A stretch of DNA of 5,423 nucleotides. It comes from an uncultured bacterium. Its GTDB lineage: Bacteria > Verrucomicrobiota > Kiritimatiellia > UBA8416 > CALETX01. Each line of letters opens with the position of its first letter. Position 1 is the stretch's first letter. The position numbers and the translations under genes are program-made. Under the pieces are notes generated by a model that was not told the DNA's origin, ran no database searches, and saw only the letters and a program-made list of their open reading frames with translations. Shown here piece after piece: positions 1 to 5,369 of the stretch. The stretch lies in contig CALETX010000191.1 of assembly GCA_937920455.1 (NCBI GenBank), positions 1 through 5,423 on the forward strand, read 5' to 3'.

Positions 1-457
1 TGAAGTCGTGCGCAATGCCGGTGGCCAGAGCGCTCAGGCTTTCAATTTTCTGCGCAAGAGCCAGTTCCCGCTCAAGGCGCGCCTTTTCTCGGGCCGATGC
101 TTCTACCTTTATTGTCAGTCGCGAGAGCAGAACCGATAGGCCCTGGTCCACAGCTTCGCCATCGGATCTTGCCGCAGACACCGGCTGCGGCACTGAGACA
201 TCCGAAAGAGCGTCTTCTATCCTGCGCCTGATCCTGGACAAGCGAGCCGGATGACGTCTGAGAGAAATATAACCTGCGATTCCTACCGCCGACGCCACGG
301 CGCACACTGCTACGTGCCAGAGAGATTCTTCGCCAGCCAAAACCCTCTCGTACACGTAGACAAATGCTAGGAGAGGAATGACCGTCATCATGGCCACTGC
401 GACCCAGAATTGTGCGCCAGAAGAATCGCGCTGCCGCGATGTGTGGAAGATTGACAT
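1..457 (-). CDS. Membrane sensor histidine kinase, N-terminal part (cut by window edge)
   Basis: Partial gene; only the first 152 residues are visible and the rest lies left of the window. I read it by hand from ATG at 457 (upstream in-frame stop at 479-481). Two hydrophobic segments, about residues 17-36 and 46-66, are joined by a loop of only about 10 residues, so there is hardly any extracytoplasmic sensor domain. A cytoplasmic linker follows, then a charged, probably coiled-coil stretch (about 108-140) running into the HisKA dimerisation helix. The helix shows the motif ALATGIAHDF, with His150 as the expected phospho-acceptor. In this family such kinases autophosphorylate on His and pass phosphate to a response regulator, and this 'GIAHDF' form is frequent in hybrid kinases. 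The ATPase domain and any receiver domain are not visible. A GTG at 470-472 is an alternative start but overlaps the promoter candidate. The ligand and partner cannot be told. Confidence 0.85.
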   Translation of the reverse strand, partial: MSIFHTSRQRDSSGAQFWVAVAMMTVIPLLAFVYVYERVLAGEESLWHVAVCAVASAVGIAGYISLRRHPARLSRIRRRIEDALSDVSVPQPVSAARSDGEAVDQGLSVLLSRLTIKVEASAREKARLERELALAQKIESLSALATGIAHDF

Positions 458-468
458 CTTCAGTTCAG

Positions 469-497
469 ACACTAGACGTCAGAAACATTCCTGTCAA
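469..497 (-). promoter_or_regulatory. Sigma70-type promoter candidate for the histidine kinase
   Basis: On the minus strand, a perfect -35 TTGACA (492-497) is followed by a 17-base spacer and a weak -10 TAGTGT (469-474, three of six consensus positions). Transcription would be expected to start about 5 bases before the ATG at 457, giving an almost leaderless mRNA. This fits the lack of a Shine-Dalgarno sequence before that ATG. Inference from the sequence only. Confidence 0.35.
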
Positions 498-502
498 TCG
501 GC

Positions 503-528
503 AAAAGGGGCGTGAAGCAGGCTTCGCG
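503..528 (-). terminator. Hairpin followed by a short T run, minus strand
   Basis: Read on the minus strand, GAAGC (525-521) and GCTTC (518-514) pair, extended by a G-U and two G-C pairs to an 8-bp stem covering 528-511. CCCC and TTTT (506-503) follow. It lies just upstream of the kinase promoter candidate, so it could stop read-through into that gene. The T run is only four bases and separated from the stem by C residues, so this is a weak candidate. Confidence 0.25.
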
Positions 529-796
529 AGACTCTCTTCGAGGTCCATCTGCACGCGCGCGCTTTGACTTTGGAAAACACGGTCTCTGCTGCAGCAGGTT
601 TCAGCCTTGCAACACTGCCTTTCGGTTGGTTCTATGTGCGTCGGCATGAGGCTGTTTCCCCTGCTCAAAAGCATTGGCGCCACGGCACAGCCGGCCTTTC
701 TCGCCGGTATGGCAATGGCAGGCGCCAGACGACAGCATACTGTCACTGACCACGACGCTTGGTCAGATGGTTTCTCTCGCTGGCGCGGTGATCGTC

Positions 797-800
797 AGGA
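797..800 (+). promoter_or_regulatory. Ribosome binding site of the 453-aa gene
   Basis: AGGA lies 6 bases before ATG at 807. With the in-frame stop at 789-791 it fixes this ATG as the start. Confidence 0.6.
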
Positions 801-806
801 TCCGGT

Positions 807-2168
807 ATGAGTGAGTTACGAAAAAAACTGACAGTTGTGGGAATCCTGGCTGCATCCTTGTCCAACGCTGAGGTGCTGCTGGTGACAAGTGAAGGAACGT
901 GTCTTTGGGCCAAAAGCGTTCGCAAAGATGGCGATGCGGTTGCATACATTGATAGAGAGAACGGCGAAGAAAGACGTATTGCCCAATCTGCCCTTGATGG
1001 AGTCGTTTATCCTGTTCAGCGAGGAAAACAATACTCCACGCAGGATGTGGAAAAGAGAGTTGAAACAATCCGAAAATTGAAGGCAAAGCATCCGCCATTG
1101 ACAAAGCCGCTGAATGAGATGCTGCAGCAATGGGAGGCGCTGACAAGGCCTATGGCAGAACTTGAGGTAGTCATCAAGGACATATCTGGCGCTTTCGACT
1201 CCAGCGCGCGCGATGCTATCGCTTACAGAAAGGCATCGATTGAGCTCGATATGCTCGCATACAAGGATGTCAGCGGCATGTATGCCGAGAAGATTCGCGA
1301 ACTGAAGGATCGGATCAGGCGTGATTATGTCGCTGTCAACATTGAGCGTTTGGAGCAAATGGCCGCTCATCGGCCTGTGACGGCGGATCACTTCATTGCC
1401 ATGAGGCGTATAGCGGAGCCTCTTGCGGATGCGGCTCCGGAAGAGATCAGAACAAGGATTGCGGGTATCATGTCAACGGCAAGGCGCGACGCCACGGTCA
1501 CAGCTTTCCGCCAGGTTGATGCGCTGTCGGGGCAGGGGGTTTCGCTGAATGTATATCTTCGTTGTTCCTCGATCCTTCTGCTGGTGCGGGATGCTGTGGC
1601 CGCAGAGCCGGTGGACAAAGCGGAGACCGACAAACGCCTCGCTGCGCTTCGGGCAGCGGCCGCGTCGCGGCTTGGAGATTACACTTTTTACGGCGAAGGT
1701 TTTCCGCTCGCCAAAGAGGATCGCGAAGCGTTGAGCAAAGCGGCCGGATTCAGCGCAAGGATGACTTTGGTGTCGAGATTTCTGGAAGAGCGCGCGATGC
1801 TCATACCGCTGGCTTTCCCTGGCAACATATCAATTGGCAGGCCTTTCAGTATTCGGTTTCGGGCGGTTTTCAATTCTGTGCCTGCAACGAACAGCGTCTA
1901 CGGTCTCACAGTTATCATCCCAGGTGCCAAAATGGCCTATGAACACACAAGAAGGCTCCCCCCACTCTTGCTCGCCGGAGCTAAGGTGGATTTCACGATG
2001 GATAATGATTTCCATGATATTCCGGATGAATTTGAGCCGGGCACGGACCGGCAGGGCCGTTACTGCCTGTATGTTGTTCTTTCCAGGCTTGTGAGTGAAC
2101 CGGACGCAGCGAGCGAACAGTGGGTGGACGTGAGCAGAGGTTGTCAGTTGCCCATTTCGCTTCACTGA
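807..2168 (+). CDS. Predicted exported protein of unknown function (453 aa)
   Basis: I do not recognise the family. The first 21 residues look like a Sec signal peptide: basic start (Arg5, Lys6, Lys7), hydrophobic core LTVVGILAASL, and a possible cleavage site after SNA21. The mature part seems to have three regions: a short, probably beta-rich N-terminal module (about 22-70, with Cys32); a long, charged, mostly helical middle (about 75-300); and a C-terminal part (about 330-450) rich in beta-type stretches and aromatic residues that could be an Ig-like or other beta-sandwich domain. No catalytic motif or lipobox is visible, and there is no later membrane helix, so a periplasmic or secreted location is inferred. 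The start is well fixed: AGGA at 797-800 lies 6 bases upstream and an in-frame TGA sits at 789-791. It is divergent from the sensor kinase and convergent with the rpsB cluster, so it is probably transcribed alone. Confidence 0.85.
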   Translation: MSELRKKLTVVGILAASLSNAEVLLVTSEGTCLWAKSVRKDGDAVAYIDRENGEERRIAQSALDGVVYPVQRGKQYSTQDVEKRVETIRKLKAKHPPLTKPLNEMLQQWEALTRPMAELEVVIKDISGAFDSSARDAIAYRKASIELDMLAYKDVSGMYAEKIRELKDRIRRDYVAVNIERLEQMAAHRPVTADHFIAMRRIAEPLADAAPEEIRTRIAGIMSTARRDATVTAFRQVDALSGQGVSLNVYLRCSSILLLVRDAVAAEPVDKAETDKRLAALRAAAASRLGDYTFYGEGFPLAKEDREALSKAAGFSARMTLVSRFLEERAMLIPLAFPGNISIGRPFSIRFRAVFNSVPATNSVYGLTVIIPGAKMAYEHTRRLPPLLLAGAKVDFTMDNDFHDIPDEFEPGTDRQGRYCLYVVLSRLVSEPDAASEQWVDVSRGCQLPISLH

Positions 2169-2179
2169 GGCGCTGTTTT

Positions 2180-2192
2180 GCCGAGCCTCGGC
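2180..2192 (+). terminator. Compact hairpin between convergent genes, possible weak terminator
   Basis: GCCGA-GCC-TCGGC forms a 5-bp GC-rich stem 12 bases after the stop of the 453-aa gene. On the plus strand it is followed by TTGAGACATTT, which is not a proper T tract; on the minus strand it is followed by AAAAC. It is the only obvious hairpin in the 127-base convergent gap (2169-2295), which otherwise shows no feature. Classic U-tract termination is not supported, so a weak or factor-assisted role is a guess. Confidence 0.25.
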
Positions 2193-2295
2193 TTGAGACA
2201 TTTCAGAGATCATGTGCATCGGCAATGTCTGCTGGTGTGTCTTGGCAGCAAGGGAGAGGAATCCGCCGTTCACTCAGAAATCGGCATGGCTTTCG

Positions 2296-2613
2296 CTATG
2301 TGGGCGGACCATCATTGTGAGCGGGATGTTCGCGGCGGTCTTTCGGAGCGAATTTCTTTCTTAGGGAGAGCATAATCCGTCTTGTCCTGACCAGCGTTTC
2401 AGGACCGGCAAGCACAATGCCTGCTCCGATCATCAGCCATGACAGGAGGTAGAGGACGACTCCAGTAACCACTCCGGCAACGGGTCGGCCTGCCAGCATT
2501 CCGACCAGGGTTCCGAGGCAGGCGCCGGGAACACCGGAAAACATTCCGCCGACCACCAGCCAAAGTCCCACATGGAACCTGAAAGTTCGACCCGGCTGTT
2601 CAGGCTTGAACAT
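2296..2613 (-). CDS. Small two-pass membrane protein of unknown function (105 aa)
   Basis: I do not recognise this protein. It has two glycine-rich hydrophobic segments, about residues 15-41 and 45-69, joined by a very short turn (GRP), so it is probably a helical hairpin in the inner membrane. A basic, hydrophilic tail of about 30 residues (from Arg76) follows, with several Arg and Lys, which by the positive-inside rule should be cytoplasmic. It is the last gene of the rpsB cluster. Its ATG comes 6 bases after the TAG of the phosphatidyltransferase gene, in the same reading frame, with no clear Shine-Dalgarno sequence, so it probably depends on translational coupling. Position suggests a membrane or lipid-related role, but nothing in the sequence proves it. 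The gene could also be a C-terminal part of the upstream protein if the TAG is a sequencing error or is read through. Confidence 0.7.
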   Translation of the reverse strand: MFKPEQPGRTFRFHVGLWLVVGGMFSGVPGACLGTLVGMLAGRPVAGVVTGVVLYLLSWLMIGAGIVLAGPETLVRTRRIMLSLRKKFAPKDRREHPAHNDGPPT

Positions 2614-2619
2614 GTTGTG

Positions 2620-3255
2620 CTATGACACCGGACGTGTTGACCTGCCAAGGTAAGGCCAATAGTGGCAGGTATAATGGATGAGGGAAACCAGGTTTATCAC
2701 CACGGCCAATGCCTCGAAAGCGTACATGAACCAGGAGGGGACGATCGGTTTTGGGGCTTCAACGGTGTGGTAGATTACGCATATTAGTGGCAGTGTAATG
2801 GCCGTCCTTAATTTTCCGGACCAATGGGCGCTGCCGCTGACGCCGAACATTGCCCCTATTGAACGGAGAAATGTCACCCATTGGTCGCGTGCCAGGAACA
2901 AAAGTGTTATGATTAATATGGCTGCGGCATGCAGCCGGGGAGTCAGAGATGGGTCATTCGCTGCTTTTCCGGCCGTGACATAGACCAGGATGGGAAATGT
3001 GGCGACATAAAAGAACTTATCCATCAGCGGATCGGCGTGGGCGCCGAAGCTGCTTTCCACTCGGAACCGTCGCGCCAGCCATCCGTCAAGGAAGTCTGTC
3101 ACGGCGGACGCTATGAGAGAAGCAAACGCGACATGGAAAACAACGGAGTTTGGCGAAGCGGCGTGCACTATTGCGCAGGCAAAGAACGCCAGAACAAGGG
3201 GCATCCGAAGAATTGTGAGCAACGTGACGAGCCGCAGTTTTGCTTGCTCGGTCAT
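2620..3255 (-). CDS. pgsA: CDP-alcohol phosphatidyltransferase, probable phosphatidylglycerophosphate synthase
   Basis: An integral membrane enzyme of the CDP-alcohol phosphatidyltransferase family. In the PgsA branch it joins CDP-diacylglycerol and glycerol-3-phosphate to form phosphatidylglycerophosphate, the precursor of phosphatidylglycerol and cardiolipin. The family signature D-x2-DG-x2-AR-x8-G-x3-D-x3-D is complete: Asp54, Asp57, Gly58, Ala61, Arg62, Gly71, Asp75, Asp79; the four Asp bind metal and substrate. PgsA-like features are the N-terminal LLTILRM stretch, the LARD segment (121-124) and SGKLRT (146-151). About five or six hydrophobic segments are visible, including roughly 18-33, 38-53, 81-96, 110-122, 152-165 and 178-195. 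The length of 211 aa is slightly above the usual 180-200. The ATG is 23 bases after the tsf stop, with no strong ribosome binding site, implying co-transcription with tsf. Another alcohol acceptor cannot be fully excluded by eye. Confidence 0.85.
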   Translation of the reverse strand: MTEQAKLRLVTLLTILRMPLVLAFFACAIVHAASPNSVVFHVAFASLIASAVTDFLDGWLARRFRVESSFGAHADPLMDKFFYVATFPILVYVTAGKAANDPSLTPRLHAAAILIITLLFLARDQWVTFLRSIGAMFGVSGSAHWSGKLRTAITLPLICVIYHTVEAPKPIVPSWFMYAFEALAVVINLVSLIHYTCHYWPYLGRSTRPVS

Positions 3256-3278
3256 GCAGACGGATAGCTTTCTGTCTA

Positions 3279-4115
3279 TCAGGCGCCCACCTGATATCTG
3301 ACAAATCTGCGCACCAAAAGTCGATCGTTCAGTTCCTTGCTCTTCGCTTCGAGGAGTTGAGAGACTGTTATCTTCGGCTCTCGTATGAAAGGCTGGTCAA
3401 GCAGGCAGACCTCTGAGTAGAACTTCTTCATCTTGCCTTCAACTATTTTGGCAAGCACCTGCGGCGGCTTGTCCTTTATCTGACTGGAATAGATTTCCCT
3501 TTCTGCTGCCAAAACATTCTCGGGCACATCTGATGACGAGAGATATCTCGGGCTTGAAGCGGCCACTTGGAGGGTTAGATCCTTGAGGAGATCTTTGAAG
3601 GCGGGGTTTCCGGCGGTGTTTTCGTTGCTGCATCCCAGTTCTACGAGTACTCCCACCTTTCCTCCGAGGTGAACGTATGAGGCTATTGCGCCGGGACCGG
3701 AAAGGAGATAGCGTACACTTCGCCTTATCACGATGTTTTCTCCTATTTCGGCAACTTTGGCAGTCACTTCGTTCCGGCACAAATCGGCAAGATTGGCATC
3801 CGTTCCGCACGCAATCTCGGCCATTTTATTGACAAATGCCTGAAACACGGCATTGCGTGCCACGAAATCAGTTTCGCAGTTGACCTCCACCAGAGAGTAA
3901 ATGCGGCCGTTTTCCGCCGATGAGGTGGCCACAAGGCCCTGGTTTGCTGTCCGGGCAGCCTTGCTTGCGGCAATGCTCATGCCGCGTTTTCGCAATATGA
4001 TGGTGGCCTTTTCCAGATCGCCGCCTGATTCCACCAGGGCCTTCTTGCACTCCATCATGCTGACATTGGTCGCTTCGCGAAGTTTTTTTACCAGTTCGGA
4101 TGAAATATCGCTCAT
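3279..4115 (-). CDS. tsf: Translation elongation factor Ts
   Basis: EF-Ts is the cytoplasmic nucleotide exchange factor that releases GDP from EF-Tu so that EF-Tu can bind GTP and aminoacyl-tRNA again. The N-terminal UBA-like domain (about 1-55) carries MMECKKALVESGGD (20-33). The core has the diagnostic NCETDFVARN (79-88), whose Asp83 and Phe84 correspond to the residues that reach the Mg2+ site of EF-Tu. The C-terminal end has the conserved LLDQPF segment and finishes in FVRYQVGA, so the protein is complete; 278 aa is close to the E. coli length. The usual TGAG/TGxG before MM is TNVS here, a mild variation. The gene lies 61 bases after rpsB, the usual partner. GGAG at 4124-4127 is 8 bases before the ATG, an excellent ribosome binding site. 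Downstream is a pgsA-type gene, not pyrH or frr. Confidence 0.97.
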   Translation of the reverse strand: MSDISSELVKKLREATNVSMMECKKALVESGGDLEKATIILRKRGMSIAASKAARTANQGLVATSSAENGRIYSLVEVNCETDFVARNAVFQAFVNKMAEIACGTDANLADLCRNEVTAKVAEIGENIVIRRSVRYLLSGPGAIASYVHLGGKVGVLVELGCSNENTAGNPAFKDLLKDLTLQVAASSPRYLSSSDVPENVLAAEREIYSSQIKDKPPQVLAKIVEGKMKKFYSEVCLLDQPFIREPKITVSQLLEAKSKELNDRLLVRRFVRYQVGA

Positions 4116-4123
4116 CTTTCCTG

Positions 4124-4127
4124 CTCC
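4124..4127 (-). promoter_or_regulatory. Ribosome binding site of tsf
   Basis: GGAG on the minus strand, preceded by a run of A residues, lies 8 bases before the tsf ATG. It is strong enough for independent initiation at high level. Confidence 0.7.
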
Positions 4128-4146
4128 TTTTTTTTATTATGCGCGT

Positions 4147-4165
4147 GGGACGTTCGGCTTGTCCC
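4147..4165 (-). other. Small stem-loop between rpsB and tsf
   Basis: GGGAC and GTCCC (4147-4151 and 4161-4165) form a 5-bp stem with a 9-base loop in the mRNA between the two genes, about 20 bases before the tsf ribosome binding site. An A-rich stretch, not a U tract, follows in the transcript, so it is not an intrinsic terminator. It may affect processing or tsf translation, or may be chance. Confidence 0.25.
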
Positions 4166-4176
4166 GATGCTCCTCT

Positions 4177-5151
4177 TTATTCCAGTTTTTGGCTTTCCTT
4201 CCGGGGCGCTTTTCGCGCATGACGGGGCCTGCTTTCCTTGATCGCCACGGTGTCGTCTGCCAGAACGTCTTCCTCATCGGTCACGAGCGATGCGGCTTTT
4301 GTGCCTGACAGGGCCAATATCCTCCGATTCCCAACAGTCAGCGTTTGTGGCTGGGCGGCGGGCTTTGCCTGCTCAGACTGAGCGGGTTCAGCAGCAGGCT
4401 TACCCTCGGCATCCACAGCCGGCTGGCGCGCATAGTCGCCGACAGCCTTCTTTATTACACCTGCAATGGCGCCGGCAACGAGCCTGATTGCCCGCAGCGA
4501 ATCATCGTTCCCCGGAATCGGATACGTTATGAGGTCGGGGTCACAATTTGTGTCAACTATGGCTACAATGGGGATGCCCAGGCGATGAGCCTCGGCGACG
4601 GCTATTGCCTCCCTTCCGACATCCACAACGAAGAGGGCGCCGGGGAGAGTTGACATGTTGGCGATGCCGACAAGGTTTCTCCGCAGTTGTTCAAGCTCGC
4701 GCCGTGCCCTGGCTCCTTCCTGTTTGGGAATGCCGGCAAAGTTATCCTTCTTTTCCTGTTCTTCAAGGGCGCGCATCCTTGCCACGTTGCGACGGATTGT
4801 AGACAGGTTGGTGAGAGTGCCTCCCAGCCAGCGGGCATTTACGTAGAACTGGCCGCATGCCATCGCGCATTGCTTGATGATCTCCTGAGCCTGTTTCTTT
4901 GTGCCCACAAACAGCACACTCTTTCCGCTGGCGGCAAGACCGCGCAGGAAGACAAGCGCTTCCTGGAGCATTGCCAGGCTTTTCTCAAGGTCTATTATAT
5001 GGATGCCATTGCGTTTTCCAAAGATGTATTGCTTCATCTTTGGATTCCATCTCTTTGTCTGATGCCCGAAATGTAGGCCGGCATCCAGAAGGTCTTTTAT
5101 AGTGATATCCCGATAGTCTGTCGGGACAACAGGTTCTGTCGTCTCAACCAC
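4177..5151 (-). CDS. rpsB: 30S ribosomal protein S2 (uS2) with long C-terminal extension
   Basis: S2 is a late-assembling protein of the small ribosomal subunit, between head and body. The core covers about residues 13-242 and shows the classic segments [20 protein letters not shown] (21-40), [13 protein letters not shown] (43-55), VGTKKQAQ (82-89), [11 protein letters not shown] (105-115), [19 protein letters not shown] (170-188), VDTNCDPD (199-206) and IPGNDDS (212-218). The protein is 324 aa, against about 240-260 usually: an extra tail of some 82 residues begins near Gln243. It is rich in Ala, Pro, Glu and Gln in its first part and very basic near the end ([11 protein letters not shown]). 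The start is GTG at 5149-5151, supported by AAAAGGAG seven bases upstream; no competing start is better. It is the first gene of the cluster and precedes tsf. Confidence 0.97.
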   Translation of the reverse strand: MVETTEPVVPTDYRDITIKDLLDAGLHFGHQTKRWNPKMKQYIFGKRNGIHIIDLEKSLAMLQEALVFLRGLAASGKSVLFVGTKKQAQEIIKQCAMACGQFYVNARWLGGTLTNLSTIRRNVARMRALEEQEKKDNFAGIPKQEGARARRELEQLRRNLVGIANMSTLPGALFVVDVGREAIAVAEAHRLGIPIVAIVDTNCDPDLITYPIPGNDDSLRAIRLVAGAIAGVIKKAVGDYARQPAVDAEGKPAAEPAQSEQAKPAAQPQTLTVGNRRILALSGTKAASLVTDEEDVLADDTVAIKESRPRHARKAPRKESQKLE

Positions 5152-5158
5152 AGTTCCA

Positions 5159-5166
5159 CTCCTTTT
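5159..5166 (-). promoter_or_regulatory. Ribosome binding site of rpsB, sets a GTG start
   Basis: AAAAGGAG on the minus strand lies 7 bases before GTG at 5151. This near-ideal site is the reason to accept the non-ATG start. Confidence 0.75.
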
Positions 5167-5282
5167 GTTGCCGGGCTGCGCGCGAAGAGAGTCACTCCGT
5201 CGCTTTTCCCGGAATCCGCTTTGGCGCTGTCATGTGGCCTGCCAGCGCACTCGCTTCTCGGTCCCTGCTGGGACCTGCAAAA
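5167..5282 (-). promoter_or_regulatory. Structured 5' leader of rpsB, candidate autoregulatory element
   Basis: If transcription starts near 5282, the mRNA has a leader of about 130 bases. By eye it can form three stem-loops in transcript order. I: GGTCCC-AGCA-GGGACC (5275-5260), a perfect 6-bp stem very near the 5' end. II: GCGCTG (5248-5243) with CAGCGC (5229-5224), 13-base loop. III: CCGGG (5212-5208) with CCCGG (5175-5171), enclosing GCGA/TCGC (5203-5200 and 5185-5182) and GAGT/ACTC (5197-5194 and 5192-5189), ending just before the ribosome binding site. In E. coli, S2 represses its own operon through the rpsB leader, so a similar role is plausible here; no similarity to that RNA was established. 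Confidence 0.4.
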
Positions 5283-5288
5283 AGCTAA

Positions 5289-5316
5289 ACTCTATCACCA
5301 GCGGTCTGGTGTGCAA
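5289..5316 (-). promoter_or_regulatory. Sigma70-type promoter candidate for the rpsB operon
   Basis: On the minus strand, -35 TTGCAC (5311-5316), a 16-base spacer and -10 TAGAGT (5289-5294) lie about 130 bases before the rpsB start. This is the best pair I find in the upstream region. The spacer is filled by a perfect dyad, CACCAG-N4-CTGGTG (5296-5311), which could be a protein-binding site. Confidence 0.4.
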
Positions 5317-5369
5317 GCACAAAAGTTTTCTGCTCCTGTAAGAGCGTTTTGGGGATACAACCAGAAGGC

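Larger units (their letters stand above)
458..806. other. Divergent intergenic region between kinase and exported-protein gene
   Basis: This stretch of 349 bases has no convincing gene. Besides the kinase promoter and hairpin listed separately, it holds short perfect inverted repeats: CTGCTGCAGCAG at 586-597; TGGCGCC (675-681) pairing with GGCGCCA (721-727) and enclosing CCGGC (691-695) with GCCGG (703-707); GACAG-CATA-CTGTC (731-744); and CTGACC (746-751) with GGTCAG (761-766). No strong -10/-35 pair for the plus-strand gene was found. Small ORFs exist on both strands, but none has a good ribosome binding site or a recognisable product. Confidence 0.5.

Noticed and set aside
465..746. 93-aa ORF on the minus strand ending just before the kinase start
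   Set aside because: No ribosome binding site, Cys-rich irregular composition, no recognisable motif; it runs across the proposed kinase promoter.
816..1391. 191-aa ORF antisense to the exported-protein gene
   Set aside because: It lies wholly within the well-supported 453-aa gene, with no ribosome binding site or motif; typical reverse-frame shadow.
1830..2273. 147-aa minus-strand ORF covering the convergent gap
   Set aside because: Mostly antisense to the 453-aa gene, with no recognisable product or start signal. It could in principle be a gene after the small membrane protein, but nothing supports it.
2169..2295. Search for a tRNA, small RNA or extra gene in the convergent gap
   Set aside because: No tRNA arm motifs or credible reading frame; only one 5-bp hairpin found.
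2929..3267. 112-aa plus-strand ORF opposite the phosphatidyltransferase gene
   Set aside because: The minus frame has the complete CDP-alcohol phosphatidyltransferase signature; this is a shadow.
3901..4308. 135-aa plus-strand ORF across the tsf/rpsB junction
   Set aside because: Overlaps two certain genes and the tsf ribosome binding site on the other strand; composition reflects the reverse complement of tsf.
5260..5275. Strong hairpin in the rpsB leader considered as a T-box or other riboswitch, or as a terminator
   Set aside because: No T-box sequence, no known riboswitch consensus seen and no T run after the stem; kept only as part of a generic structured leader.
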